From NCBI GenBank assembly GCA_017428325.1, contig JAFRRA010000002.1, positions 496,001 through 560,000 of the forward strand: a DNA stretch of 64,000 nucleotides, read 5' to 3'. This document shows, piece by piece, positions 35,449 to 44,266 of this stretch. Each line of letters opens with the position of its first letter. The first letter of the stretch is position 1. The notes below the pieces were generated by a model that was not told where the DNA came from, searched no databases, and saw only the letters and a list, made by a program, of their open reading frames with translations. This stretch comes from Bacteroidales bacterium (GTDB taxonomy: Bacteria > Bacteroidota > Bacteroidia > Bacteroidales > UBA932). The position numbers and the translations under genes were made by a program.

Positions 35449-36867
35449 TCAGAACCTGAAATATAGGAAAGGATTGTTTGTGGCTCCCACCAGAAGGGCC
35501 ACGCTTACAATAAGTATTACGACCGCCACGGCTGTCCTGACAAGCCAGAGCCCCTTGAAGTTCCTGAACAGGTGTCTTACCGGCATCGAGAACACTATGG
35601 CCGCAATCCAGAGCCAGAAATTGTTGGATAGGGCTGTGATGGCGGTAAAGTCGCTCTGAGCCGGTGCGCTGCCGAACAGGCTGCCTGCAAGCACTTTGAA
35701 CTTGTCAAGATCGTCGAAGTAGAATATTCCCCATCCCAGTACGAAAAGGAAGACCGTATACAGGTGGAGGAATATCTTCGGTATCTTGTCGTATATCTTC
35801 AGTATGGTGTATTTTTCAAATGTCACTATGATCCCGAAGTAGAGGCCCCAGATAATGAAATTCCAGCTGGCACCGTGCCACATACCCGTCAAGAACCAAA
35901 CGACAAGGATGTTGAGAGCCTGGTGGCGGCGGTTTCCGCCAAGAGGGATGTAGAGATAGTCCCTGAAGAATGATCCCAGGGATATGTGCCATCTCCTCCA
36001 GAATTCAGTGATGGTTGTGCTGATGTAAGGATGGTTGAAGTTCTCGTTGAAGTGGAATCCCAGGCAGCGGCCCATTCCGATAGCCATATCCGAGTATCCC
36101 GAGAAGTCGAAGTAAATCTGGAAGGTGAAGGCCAGAAGGCCGATCCAGCTTCCTGCGGTCGAGAAAGTCTCTGGGTTGGCTGCAAGGAAATAATCGGCGA
36201 CAGAAGATATCTGGTTAGCTATGATTACCTTTTTGCCCAGTCCTATGAGGAAGCGGTAGCTTCCCTCCGCAAAATCGTCCCAGGTCACTTTCCTGTCGTT
36301 GATCTCAGATGCAATCGTGCCATATCTTACGATAGGGCCGGCAATCAGCTGAGGGAACATTGATATGTAGAACAGCAGGTCCAGGAACCGCTTCTGAGGC
36401 GGGGATTCCTTCCTGTAAACGTCTATCAGATAGCTCATTGACTGGAAGGTGTAGAAGCTGATTCCGATTGGCAGGGCAATCTTAGGCACAGATATGTTAA
36501 GCCCCAGGCTGTTCAGCCCCTCTGCAAAGAATCCCAGATACTTGAATGATGCAAGAACCGCAAGGTTGAAGGCGATTCCTAAGACAAGGGCGGATTTACG
36601 GCTTTTCTGGGACGTGTCTATGGCAATTCCGCACAGATAGTTGACGAACACGCAGAACAGCATCAGGAACACATATACCGGCTCTCCCCAGGCGTAGAAT
36701 ATCAGCGAGAAGATTACTGTGATAAGGTTCCTGCCCCGGAAAGAACGATGAATGCCGTCCTTACCCTCCTTGAGATTGCCGTTACGGTCTATCAGCCCCG
36801 CTATAAGATAGCAGAGAGCGAATCCAGCAAGGAATTCAAACAGAAACAGAAGGTCTGAAAATACCAT
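35449..36867 (-). CDS. MBOAT family O-acyltransferase (AlgI-like)
   Basis: A 472-residue polytopic membrane protein. MBOAT hallmarks: FPQLIAGPIVRY near residue 185, FWRRWHISLGSFFRDYLYIPLGG near 300, and the catalytic His in FLTGMWHGASWNFIIWG near 325. AlgI-type members pass acyl groups across the inner membrane to periplasmic partners. The DHHW genes directly downstream supply these partners, so the three form a polysaccharide O-acetylation set. A TACATTTG box lies upstream at 36916-36923. Confidence 0.93.
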   Translation of the reverse strand: MVFSDLLFLFEFLAGFALCYLIAGLIDRNGNLKEGKDGIHRSFRGRNLITVIFSLIFYAWGEPVYVFLMLFCVFVNYLCGIAIDTSQKSRKSALVLGIAFNLAVLASFKYLGFFAEGLNSLGLNISVPKIALPIGISFYTFQSMSYLIDVYRKESPPQKRFLDLLFYISMFPQLIAGPIVRYGTIASEINDRKVTWDDFAEGSYRFLIGLGKKVIIANQISSVADYFLAANPETFSTAGSWIGLLAFTFQIYFDFSGYSDMAIGMGRCLGFHFNENFNHPYISTTITEFWRRWHISLGSFFRDYLYIPLGGNRRHQALNILVVWFLTGMWHGASWNFIIWGLYFGIIVTFEKYTILKIYDKIPKIFLHLYTVFLFVLGWGIFYFDDLDKFKVLAGSLFGSAPAQSDFTAITALSNNFWLWIAAIVFSMPVRHLFRNFKGLWLVRTAVAVVILIVSVALLVGATNNPFLYFRF

Positions 36868-36915
36868 ATCCGGTCAAATCAAGTTCAGGCTTTGGCCTAG
36901 TCTCAAAAACGGTTT

Positions 36916-36923
36916 CAAATGTA
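36916..36923 (-). promoter_or_regulatory. -7 box for the MBOAT-DHHW operon
   Basis: The minus strand reads TACATTTG, with a TTG about 20 bases further upstream at the -33 distance. It lies 49 bases before the MBOAT start. Confidence 0.6.
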
Positions 36924-36996
36924 TGAAAAAAAACGATTTGTACAACATAAAATACATATAGCGTATCAAATGGAAACCGGGTGTATGAATAGCATA

Positions 36997-37036
36997 ATAG
37001 GTATATTTGAAAAATAATAGGTATATTTGAAAAATA
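36997..37036 (+). repeat. Tandem duplicated promoter box
   Basis: A 20-base unit (AATAGGTATATTTGAAAAAT, from 36997) is repeated directly, so the -7 box TATATTTG occurs at 37002-37009 and 37022-37029, before the ATG at 37070. The second copy is at the usual distance. Either could fire; a duplication of this kind can arise by slippage and may change expression. Confidence 0.7.
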
Positions 37037-37069
37037 TAACAAGCCCCACACAACATTAAAATCAAGATT

Positions 37070-39625
37070 ATGAAGCGTTTATACTTCTGTTTGGTTATGC
37101 TGCTTGGAGCAGTTTCACTTCTTTTTCCCCGGAGAGCAAACGCTCAGGACAGCATTAAGGTTCCGCAGACTCTGGAGGAGCGTTATGAGGCATTTGTAAA
37201 ATATCTGTCACCTGAGAAGGTCTACCTGCATACAGACAAGGATGTTTATGCGATAGGGGATACCATCTGGTTCAAATGCTATGTGGCAAACAGATCCGTC
37301 CTTTCTGAATATCCGGAGAGCAAGTTCGTGTATGTTGAGCTAGTGGGAACCACTGTCGGAAAGGATGTATCCACTAACCGTCCTAAGGAAATCTCCTATG
37401 TCATCCAGAGGGTTAAGGTCAAGATGTGGAACGGTGTGCTGGAAGGTTATATTCCTGTTCCGGATGATGTAAATACCGGCTATGCAACGCTGCGTGCCTT
37501 TACATACTGGATGCTGAACAAGGATGCCGAATATGTGTTCCGCAAGGAGCTGTCTCTTATCAATCCTCTGAAAGACAGTTTTGTGGAAGAACTCAAGAAA
37601 AAGAAGATGAGGGATGACACCCATTATGAAGATATAGGGGTCGAGAACCCTTTTCATCCTATAAAGAAGGTTGGAACTATGGATTGCGCCTTCCTTCCGG
37701 AGAGCGGCCGCCTGCTCAAAGGTGTCAACTGCCGCATCGGAGTGAAGATTATAAACGAGCAGGGCCTCGGTCAGCAGGCGGAAGGGAAAGTATATGACCA
37801 TAACAATGTCCAGGTGGCGTCTTTCTCCACAGACGAGTACGGATTGGGGAGCTTCTACCTGAGCCCGATCGCTGAGAAAGAGAAATATTATGCCAAGATA
37901 GAGGATATACGCGGGGTAAGTGCCAAGGTAAATCTTCCGGCTGTTGAGGAAGTAGGGGGAGTGATTGCAATCAGCCCGGGAAAGGAAATGATACGGGCTT
38001 CTGTCAGCATCAGCGGGATAAATGCAGATAACCTTAAGTTTGTGCTTTGCAGCGGGGATGAGATTTATTACCAGACTCCAGTAAAGGGGCACATTTCCAT
38101 AAACCTTCCTGTAGAGGGCATGTCTCCGGGGATAAACAATGCCATCCTTTGCACCTCGGACGGGATGGTTCTCGCCAAACGTCCGTTCTTTGTTTTTTCA
38201 AAGAAAAGCGTGGAAGCCGGAATGGCGCCATTGAAGAAAGATTTCGGCAAAAGGGAGAGAGTGGAAGTTTGCCTGGATTTGGACAAAAAGGCTGGCGGTG
38301 ATTTCTCCATTTCTGTGTCAGATGATGTGCTTGCTCCAGGCAATAGCTTGAATAACAATATTATATCTTATATGCTCCTGTCTTCTGAAATCAGGGGCAA
38401 TGTGGAGAATCCCCAGCGATTTTTCTCTGACACCATCGCTTTGGACAAGAGAATTGCCGACCTTGACCATATGCTTATGACGCAGGGATGGGAGTATTAT
38501 GACCTTCCAGCCGTTCTTGCCGGTCAGTTCCCTATGCCTAAGTTCGGAAGGGAATACATGCAGTCTATTTCAGGGCAGGTGAACAAAGGGCTGCTCAAAA
38601 AGAAGAAATCATCCTATGTTGCGTTCGTGGCTCCAAGGATAAACTTTGCGGCTTTGGGTAAGGTGGACCCCGAGGGTTATTTCGAACTCAAGGACTTAGA
38701 CTTCCCGGACAGTACCACTTTCATCGTAAACGCATCCAAAAGATCTAACGGCAAAGGGCATCTGAAGCCTCTAGTTTATGAGGATTCTTTTGCTCCTTTC
38801 ACCAAGTTTGTCCACAACAGGGAAAAAGTTCTCTACACACCTAAAGTCGCCGAGATAGTAACCAATAACTATTACAACACTGGAGGGGACAAGACTTACC
38901 AGTTGAATTCAATTACTGTTTATGGCCGTAAAAAGAGCCTTACCGGCATTTCTCCACTCCCTAACTGGGAATTCCGGGAAGACCAGATACGTGAGGGCAG
39001 AAAGCTTCAGGCATACCATAATTTTGATATGTTAAGCTATATAGTCATGACTTGTCCTGGCACGAGGGAGAGGTATTTTGGCACAAATAGGCTTGTCGTC
39101 AGTCGTGTTACCGCATCTGCCGGAGGAATGACTGTCGGAGACTCTTGGGCTCCAGTAGTTTTCTTCATTGACGGCCTTAGAGTCACAGGAGACGAATTAT
39201 GGTATGTGGAGAGCCTTATGGTTGAAGATGTTGAAACCGTTGTTTATCTGAGAGGTATGGATGGCGCTCCTTTTATAGCCTCCGGCGGCCACGGTTACGG
39301 AAACAACACATTTCCGAGCGTTGTCCTTATAAAGACTAAACCAATCCACCGTACCCTCTGGCACGTCAGTTACGGCCGTCCTTTGGGATGGCAGTTGCCT
39401 AGGCATTTCTATGCTCCAAAATATGAGGTTGAGGGCAAGGATATCGTTCCAAAGGGGCAGGACAGGCGTTCAACCCTTTACTGGAATCCGGCAGTCAAGG
39501 CAGACGAGAACGGTAAAATCAAATTCAGTTTTAACACGTCAGACCTTCTGAGCGGCTACACAGTAACTTTTGAAGGAATTGCGGAGGATGGGGAATATGT
39601 CTCGAAGCGTTTCAGCATCAAGTAG
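37070..39625 (+). CDS. Large exported protein with MG2-like and TonB-plug-like domains
   Basis: An 851-residue protein with a signal peptide (LVMLLGAVSLLFPRRANAQ). Near residue 48, KVYLHTDKDVYAIGDTIWFKCYV matches the MG2 domain of alpha-2-macroglobulin-like proteins. Repeated beta-sandwich regions follow. A plug-like segment (about 620-760) contains LNSITVYGRKK, VVFFIDGLRV and VEDVETVVYLRG, like TonB receptor plugs but without a barrel. No thioester motif is seen. Such proteins are widespread in Bacteroidetes and poorly understood; surface or periplasmic location is likely. Its stop abuts that of the convergent cbiK. Confidence 0.8.
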   Translation: MKRLYFCLVMLLGAVSLLFPRRANAQDSIKVPQTLEERYEAFVKYLSPEKVYLHTDKDVYAIGDTIWFKCYVANRSVLSEYPESKFVYVELVGTTVGKDVSTNRPKEISYVIQRVKVKMWNGVLEGYIPVPDDVNTGYATLRAFTYWMLNKDAEYVFRKELSLINPLKDSFVEELKKKKMRDDTHYEDIGVENPFHPIKKVGTMDCAFLPESGRLLKGVNCRIGVKIINEQGLGQQAEGKVYDHNNVQVASFSTDEYGLGSFYLSPIAEKEKYYAKIEDIRGVSAKVNLPAVEEVGGVIAISPGKEMIRASVSISGINADNLKFVLCSGDEIYYQTPVKGHISINLPVEGMSPGINNAILCTSDGMVLAKRPFFVFSKKSVEAGMAPLKKDFGKRERVEVCLDLDKKAGGDFSISVSDDVLAPGNSLNNNIISYMLLSSEIRGNVENPQRFFSDTIALDKRIADLDHMLMTQGWEYYDLPAVLAGQFPMPKFGREYMQSISGQVNKGLLKKKKSSYVAFVAPRINFAALGKVDPEGYFELKDLDFPDSTTFIVNASKRSNGKGHLKPLVYEDSFAPFTKFVHNREKVLYTPKVAEIVTNNYYNTGGDKTYQLNSITVYGRKKSLTGISPLPNWEFREDQIREGRKLQAYHNFDMLSYIVMTCPGTRERYFGTNRLVVSRVTASAGGMTVGDSWAPVVFFIDGLRVTGDELWYVESLMVEDVETVVYLRGMDGAPFIASGGHGYGNNTFPSVVLIKTKPIHRTLWHVSYGRPLGWQLPRHFYAPKYEVEGKDIVPKGQDRRSTLYWNPAVKADENGKIKFSFNTSDLLSGYTVTFEGIAEDGEYVSKRFSIK

Positions 39626-40444
39626 TTATTCCCTTTCTGCAAGTATATGCTGCAGGAATAGGTTACGGATAGCGGGAATCTGTCCAAGGCTCTCCAGTTT
39701 GAGTTCAACCTGGAATCCGTTGCTTTCAAGCTCGTTTTTCCAGTCAACGGATATGTCGTTTGCGGCGTGATCTCCGGCAACGAACATAAACGGTACAAGC
39801 GTTACTTTCTTTGCTCCTGCCTCTTTCAACTTTGCAATTGCATCATCCAGGGTTGGGATGCCCTCGATTGTCGCGACATGGGAGTTGGCGTTGAACAATG
39901 AGTCTGCCCTTACATAAACCTCTGTTGCCGCATCTTCCGTTCCGTGCCCTACATATAGAATATGGTGAGACGGGTCTGAAGAAGGATTCCTCTTTTCCAG
40001 GATCTCAACAACGGCATTCAAGTCTTCATCGCTGAAAAGCAGCGGCTTGCCCACTTTAATCTCCTTGAACTCCTTTTTTATTGAATCCGCCTCAGCGACG
40101 AGCATCTTGTATTCCTTGCCAGGAATGATGTGGGTAGGCTGGATGGTTACGGATGTGTATCCTGCCTTCTTAAGCGAATCCAGAATCTGGACGGGTGTGC
40201 GCTTTACTATACCTCTTTCCTTCAGCCTCTTGATAACGATTCTGGAAGTATATGCCTCGAAAACGTCTGACTCCCGGAAAGCGTTCTCCATCTGGGAGTT
40301 GATTGCATCAATGGTAAGCGCCCTTGTTGTATCGTGAGTGGTTCCGAAATGGACCATAAGTATTGCTTTTTTGCCGTTTTCTTCCTGGTTGGAGCATGAG
40401 GCCGCGGCAAAACAAATCGCGAGTATAATCAGTATATTTTTCAT
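39626..40444 (-). CDS. cbiK: Lipoprotein CbiK-type sirohydrochlorin cobaltochelatase
   Basis: A 272-residue class II chelatase. The CbiK signatures are ILMVHFGTTHDTTR (near 30), QPTHIIPGKEY with the catalytic His (near 110), and FVAGDHAANDI with the second His (near 240). CbiK inserts cobalt into sirohydrochlorin at the start of anaerobic corrin synthesis. The N-terminus has a lipobox (CFAAASC), so this copy is probably on the periplasmic side, as known for some CbiK proteins, and might serve metal or tetrapyrrole handling there. It is the last gene of the cobalamin operon, overlapping cobC by four bases. Confidence 0.9.
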   Translation of the reverse strand: MKNILIILAICFAAASCSNQEENGKKAILMVHFGTTHDTTRALTIDAINSQMENAFRESDVFEAYTSRIVIKRLKERGIVKRTPVQILDSLKKAGYTSVTIQPTHIIPGKEYKMLVAEADSIKKEFKEIKVGKPLLFSDEDLNAVVEILEKRNPSSDPSHHILYVGHGTEDAATEVYVRADSLFNANSHVATIEGIPTLDDAIAKLKEAGAKKVTLVPFMFVAGDHAANDISVDWKNELESNGFQVELKLESLGQIPAIRNLFLQHILAERE

Positions 40445-40971
40445 AATTCAATTATTTGGATTCCGCCGTAAGGAACAAGGTGGCGGAAAGCTTCTTCTTC
40501 CTTGAAAAGTCCTGTGTAAAGCCCTGCACAAACAATCGGGCCGCCGTGGGCAAAAATGGCTACCCTCTTGAATGGTTTGCATTTAAGTTCACCCAAGAAT
40601 TCCACAACCCTTGCATAGAGGATAGGAAAGCTTTCTCCGCCTGTTGCAGGAAGATGCATATAATCTTTGTACCAGGCCTGTAAGGCAGGGTCTTTGATCT
40701 TGTCGTAGGGCTGCATTTCCCAGTCTCCCATATTCATTTCCTTGAGCCGGGCATCCTGCTCAGCATCAGGGAATCCGCAGAATTCCGCCAGTTTCCTGGC
40801 TCTTTTGAGAGGGGAGGTAAACGCCTTGTCAATCGGAAAGTGCTTTGTCAGTTGGATTAGGGTATCGCTTGCCTCGGCCATGAAAGATGGGGCAACATCC
40901 ATATCGCTCCAGCCATAGCAGGTGCCTCTGGGAACATCGGGAGTGGTATGTCTTACGAGAATGACTTTCAT
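40441..40971 (-). CDS. cobC: Alpha-ribazole phosphatase-like histidine phosphatase
   Basis: A 176-residue phosphoglycerate-mutase-fold enzyme that removes phosphate from alpha-ribazole-5-phosphate (or from cobalamin phosphate) in the lower-ligand branch. Motifs: ILVRHT (the RH pair with catalytic His near residue 9) and IFAHGGPI with the second His. I start it at the ATG at 40971, which overlaps the cobS stop (ATGA); the longer frame to 41088 lies wholly inside cobS. Context makes the CobC assignment much stronger than the fold alone. Confidence 0.87.
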   Translation of the reverse strand: MKVILVRHTTPDVPRGTCYGWSDMDVAPSFMAEASDTLIQLTKHFPIDKAFTSPLKRARKLAEFCGFPDAEQDARLKEMNMGDWEMQPYDKIKDPALQAWYKDYMHLPATGGESFPILYARVVEFLGELKCKPFKRVAIFAHGGPIVCAGLYTGLFKEEEAFRHLVPYGGIQIIEL

Positions 40972-41753
40972 GCCAGAAACACGAGAGTTATGTATATGGA
41001 GAGTTCCGTCAAAAGGAAAATGGCACCGTTGCAGTCTCCGGTGTATCCTTTTATTTTTCTGTATATGAACAAGTTCAGTAGAGTGCAAAGAATTGCCGGC
41101 ACTGCAATCAGTATCAATATGTCAGCCGGTGACGGGGAAAAGAGCCAGATGAAAAGGCCCAGCGGAACAAGTCCTTCCACAATAAGCAGGATGAATTGAG
41201 GGAATTTTGCTCTGCGATATATATTTATGGCCTTTGATTCTTCCTCTTTTCGGGCATATGGCATTGCCATAACTGTCTGTGCAGCTAGCATTTTGGCAAA
41301 CGGGTCCGCCATAACTATAGAAAATGCAGCGAATTTCGGATTCAGCGAGGCAAGGGTGAAAAGGCTAACAGCCAGAAACATAATGTAGATGATTAGTCCA
41401 AGCACCCCGTAGGTTCCTATGTGGGAGTCTTTCATTATAGCAAGGATCTTTTCCCTGCTGTGGCCTCCACCGAAGCCGTCGAAGAAGTCTGCCAGACCGT
41501 CCTCGTGAAGGGCACCGGTTACGAGAATCCTTATCGCAATGGCTGCCACAACTGCAATGAGAAGATTGTAAGGAGCTATGAAATAGAGCACTGCGGCCAT
41601 TATCACAGATGTGAGCCAGCCAACAAGCGGCCAGTGCTCTGTGACACTCTCGTAGGCTTCCTTTGGCGGCTGGTAAAGCCTCCAGAAAGGAAGTCTGGTC
41701 AGGAATATGAAGGCTGCCCAGATACGGCTAAAAATATTTGGTGATTTTTGCAT
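40968..41753 (-). CDS. cobS: Adenosylcobinamide-GDP ribazoletransferase (cobalamin synthase)
   Basis: Joins adenosylcobinamide-GDP to alpha-ribazole (or its phosphate), the last assembly step of cobalamin. The 261-residue membrane protein has the acidic motif EDGLADFFDGFGGG (near 95-108), then SREKILAIMKDSHIGTYG, and about six helices. Its start overlaps the end of cobT by 26 bases. All family motifs are in place. Confidence 0.94.
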   Translation of the reverse strand: MQKSPNIFSRIWAAFIFLTRLPFWRLYQPPKEAYESVTEHWPLVGWLTSVIMAAVLYFIAPYNLLIAVVAAIAIRILVTGALHEDGLADFFDGFGGGHSREKILAIMKDSHIGTYGVLGLIIYIMFLAVSLFTLASLNPKFAAFSIVMADPFAKMLAAQTVMAMPYARKEEESKAINIYRRAKFPQFILLIVEGLVPLGLFIWLFSPSPADILILIAVPAILCTLLNLFIYRKIKGYTGDCNGAIFLLTELSIYITLVFLA

Positions 41754-42783
41754 TTAGGAAGTTGTTCATTTCGTTTATCATCCTTACAGAAGATTCTATG
41801 ATAGGGTAGGCGCAGAGGGCTCCTGTTCCTTCCCCGAGCCTAAGCCCCAGGCTTAGAAGCGGTTTTGCGCCCATAAGTTCAAGCATCCTGCGGTGTCCGG
41901 CTTCGTCCCCGCAGTGGCAGAATATCATATAGTCCCGGCTTTCCGGATAAAGCCTGGTGGCGGCAAGGGCACAAGCGCTCATAATGTAGCCGTCGATGAG
42001 TATCACAGCTTTTCTTGCAGCTGCCTGGAGCATAGCTCCTATAGCCGTAACCATTTCGAATCCGCCGAAATACGTTATAATATCTTCATCGGTTGGTTCA
42101 GGATAATCCGCAAGGAACTTTTCCACGGCCTTTCCCAGAACCTGTTTCTTGTATTCTATTTCCTTGGAATCCAGTCCGCTTCCTGCACCGATGCACTCAT
42201 CCAAAGGAATGTTTCCCATAAGGCTCATCCAGATGCTGCTCGGAGATGTGTTGGCTATGCCCATCTCACCAATCGAGAGTATGTTGCAGCCTTCGTCTAT
42301 ACATTCGTCTGCCAGAGCCCTTCCGTTTTCGAGGGCTTCCAGATACTGGACCTCGGTCATTGCAGGCCCGTACAAGAAGTCTGCGGTTCCGGAGCCAATC
42401 TTGCAATTCCTTATCGCAGAGTAGGATGAGAGGTCATAGTCCACGCCGCAGTCAACCAGTTTAAGGGTGAAATTGTGCTGGCGGCAGAACATGTTCACGC
42501 CACCGCCGCCCTTTGTGAAGTTTATCATCTGCTGCCAGGTGACCTCTCTTGGCGATTTGCTCACACCTTCTTTCTCAATGCCGTGGTCGCCGCCCAGAAG
42601 AAGGTGGCAGGGATGCTTCAGTTTTGGAGACAGGGTCTGCTGGACCAGGCACAGCTGGAGGGCGATTTCCTCCAGAGCCCCGAGCGAGCCTTTTGGCTTG
42701 TTGAGGTTGTCTATCTTGTCCTGAGCCGCCTTCCGTAGTTTTCCGTCCGGCTTTTGAATGTCAAACTCTGCGATCATAATCAT
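41728..42783 (-). CDS. cobT: Nicotinate-nucleotide-dimethylbenzimidazole phosphoribosyltransferase
   Basis: Activates the lower ligand base to alpha-ribazole phosphate. The 351-residue protein shows LLGGDHGIEKEGVSKSP (near 65), NFTKGGGGVN, GEMGIANTSPSSI, and the C-terminal LGLRLGEGTGA with the catalytic glutamate. Length is normal. The start overlaps cobU by four bases (ATGA); a second ATG lies two codons later. Confidence 0.95.
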   Translation of the reverse strand: MIMIAEFDIQKPDGKLRKAAQDKIDNLNKPKGSLGALEEIALQLCLVQQTLSPKLKHPCHLLLGGDHGIEKEGVSKSPREVTWQQMINFTKGGGGVNMFCRQHNFTLKLVDCGVDYDLSSYSAIRNCKIGSGTADFLYGPAMTEVQYLEALENGRALADECIDEGCNILSIGEMGIANTSPSSIWMSLMGNIPLDECIGAGSGLDSKEIEYKKQVLGKAVEKFLADYPEPTDEDIITYFGGFEMVTAIGAMLQAAARKAVILIDGYIMSACALAATRLYPESRDYMIFCHCGDEAGHRRMLELMGAKPLLSLGLRLGEGTGALCAYPIIESSVRMINEMNNFLNAKITKYF

Positions 42784-43304
42784 TTGATTTTAACCGGAAT
42801 GCCGGAAACCATAAGATATACTTCATCCGCTTTCTCAGCGATATACTGGTTCATCCATCCCTGAAGATCCGTGAACCTTCTCTGCAAAGAGTTTGGACTA
42901 ACTCCGCCGCTTCCTATCTCGTTGGTTACGAATATGAATGTGGCATCCTGGGAGGTGAACTCGTCGAACTGCCTCTTGGCCTGGTCCAGCACAGCCTTCA
43001 CGTCAAAGTTTCCGCTTTTTGAAAGATGCGGTTGGATTAGGTTTGTGAGCCATAGGGTAATGCAGTCTATTACTGCGCATCTCCCGTCAATTAGGCATCC
43101 TGCCAGATTGAGTTCTTCCTCAATACTGGTCCACTGAGGACCTCTCCTTTCCTTGTGCAGCTGCACCCTGTGACGGAATTCCTCGTCCCAGATATGGGCT
43201 GTCGCTATGTAAACCGGATTGGGGCTCGTCTCAAGCGCAAGGCTTTCCGCATAGCTGCTTTTTCCGGATCTCTCTCCTCCTGTTATGAGTATAATCTTTT
43301 TCAT
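42780..43304 (-). CDS. cobU: Adenosylcobinamide kinase/guanylyltransferase
   Basis: Phosphorylates adenosylcobinamide and transfers GMP to it. The 174-residue protein has the P-loop ITGGERSGKSSYAE (6-19), VYIATAHIWDEEFRHRVQLH with the guanylylated His region, and the VTNEIGSGGVSPN motif. Coupled to cbiB by a four-base overlap. This enzyme is also needed for salvage of external cobinamide. Confidence 0.94.
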   Translation of the reverse strand: MKKIILITGGERSGKSSYAESLALETSPNPVYIATAHIWDEEFRHRVQLHKERRGPQWTSIEEELNLAGCLIDGRCAVIDCITLWLTNLIQPHLSKSGNFDVKAVLDQAKRQFDEFTSQDATFIFVTNEIGSGGVSPNSLQRRFTDLQGWMNQYIAEKADEVYLMVSGIPVKIK

Positions 43305-44266
43305 ATCAGTATGTTTTGCGTAGCCAGAAGATATCTTGCCGCAGCTCCGAAGGCGATTGTCATTACTATCATCATAGCCTCAGAGAGTCTGTTGACAAGT
43401 GATGCCGTGGCCATATCTCCGGTTGTTACTTCTCTCGGATTGTCTCCTATATATGGTTTTTCTATTACTTCTCCGTGATAGGTGTGCGCTCCGCCGAACC
43501 TTACGTCCAGGATGCCGGCAAGGGCGGATTCCGGATATCCGCTATTAGGGCTGGCATGCTGCCTGGCGTATTTTCTGACGAATTTGAAAGTCTTGAGTTT
43601 TCCGCTGGCGATTACCATCAGGAAAGCTGTCAGGCGGGCCGGGATCCAATTGGCGAGATCGTCCGTTTTTGCGGCGAATCGTCCAAAGTCCCTATATCGC
43701 TCCGTCTTGTAGCCAATCATGGAATCCAGGGTGTTTATCATCTTGTATGCGGCCATTCCCGGGATGCCTCCAACCAGAAGCCAGAAAAGGGGAGCAATCA
43801 CTCCGTCGCTCAGGTTCTCCGCCACCGTCTCAAGGGCGGCGATGCGGATTTCCTGGGCGGTGAGGCCGGAAGTTTCCCTTCCCACTATCCGGGCAACCTG
43901 CTTTCTTCCCTCTTCAACCGAGCGGTCAACAGCCTTGAAAACTGCCCAGGCTTCCCTGATTAGAGTGGTGCCGGCAAGGAAGAAGAACACGAATATGCTG
44001 CGTATTGTTATTGCGTAGACAAGCGGAAGTTTATCAGTAAAATGTATTAGCAGAAAGAAGACGGCGATTGTCGCTGAGATAAGGAAAACGGAGGTTAGGG
44101 CACCTTTAAGGACCCTGTGTTTTCCATTGTTCAGATTCTTCTCGAAGAACGCAATGACCTTGCCCATCGCAACCACCGGATGAGGGAGCCAGGCGGGATC
44201 ACCAAGCATCAGATCAAGGCCCCAGCCTATGATTATCGGCAGTGTGTAGAGCAGTAGGAAATTCAT
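43301..44266 (-). CDS. cbiB: Adenosylcobinamide-phosphate synthase
   Basis: Attaches aminopropanol (or its phosphate) to adenosylcobyric acid. The 321-residue membrane protein has GDPAWLPHPVVAMGK (22-36), VGRETSGLTAQEI, ETVAENLSDGVIAPLFW and SGYPESALAG-like NSGYPESALAGIL, all CbiB signatures. Four-base overlaps on both sides couple it to cobD and cobU. Confidence 0.95.
   Translation of the reverse strand: MNFLLLYTLPIIIGWGLDLMLGDPAWLPHPVVAMGKVIAFFEKNLNNGKHRVLKGALTSVFLISATIAVFFLLIHFTDKLPLVYAITIRSIFVFFFLAGTTLIREAWAVFKAVDRSVEEGRKQVARIVGRETSGLTAQEIRIAALETVAENLSDGVIAPLFWLLVGGIPGMAAYKMINTLDSMIGYKTERYRDFGRFAAKTDDLANWIPARLTAFLMVIASGKLKTFKFVRKYARQHASPNSGYPESALAGILDVRFGGAHTYHGEVIEKPYIGDNPREVTTGDMATASLVNRLSEAMMIVMTIAFGAAARYLLATQNILI

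Noticed and set aside
40972..41088. Longer N-terminus for cobC
   Set aside because: It lies wholly within cobS in another frame; the ATGA overlap at 40968-40971 matches the coupling seen throughout this operon.
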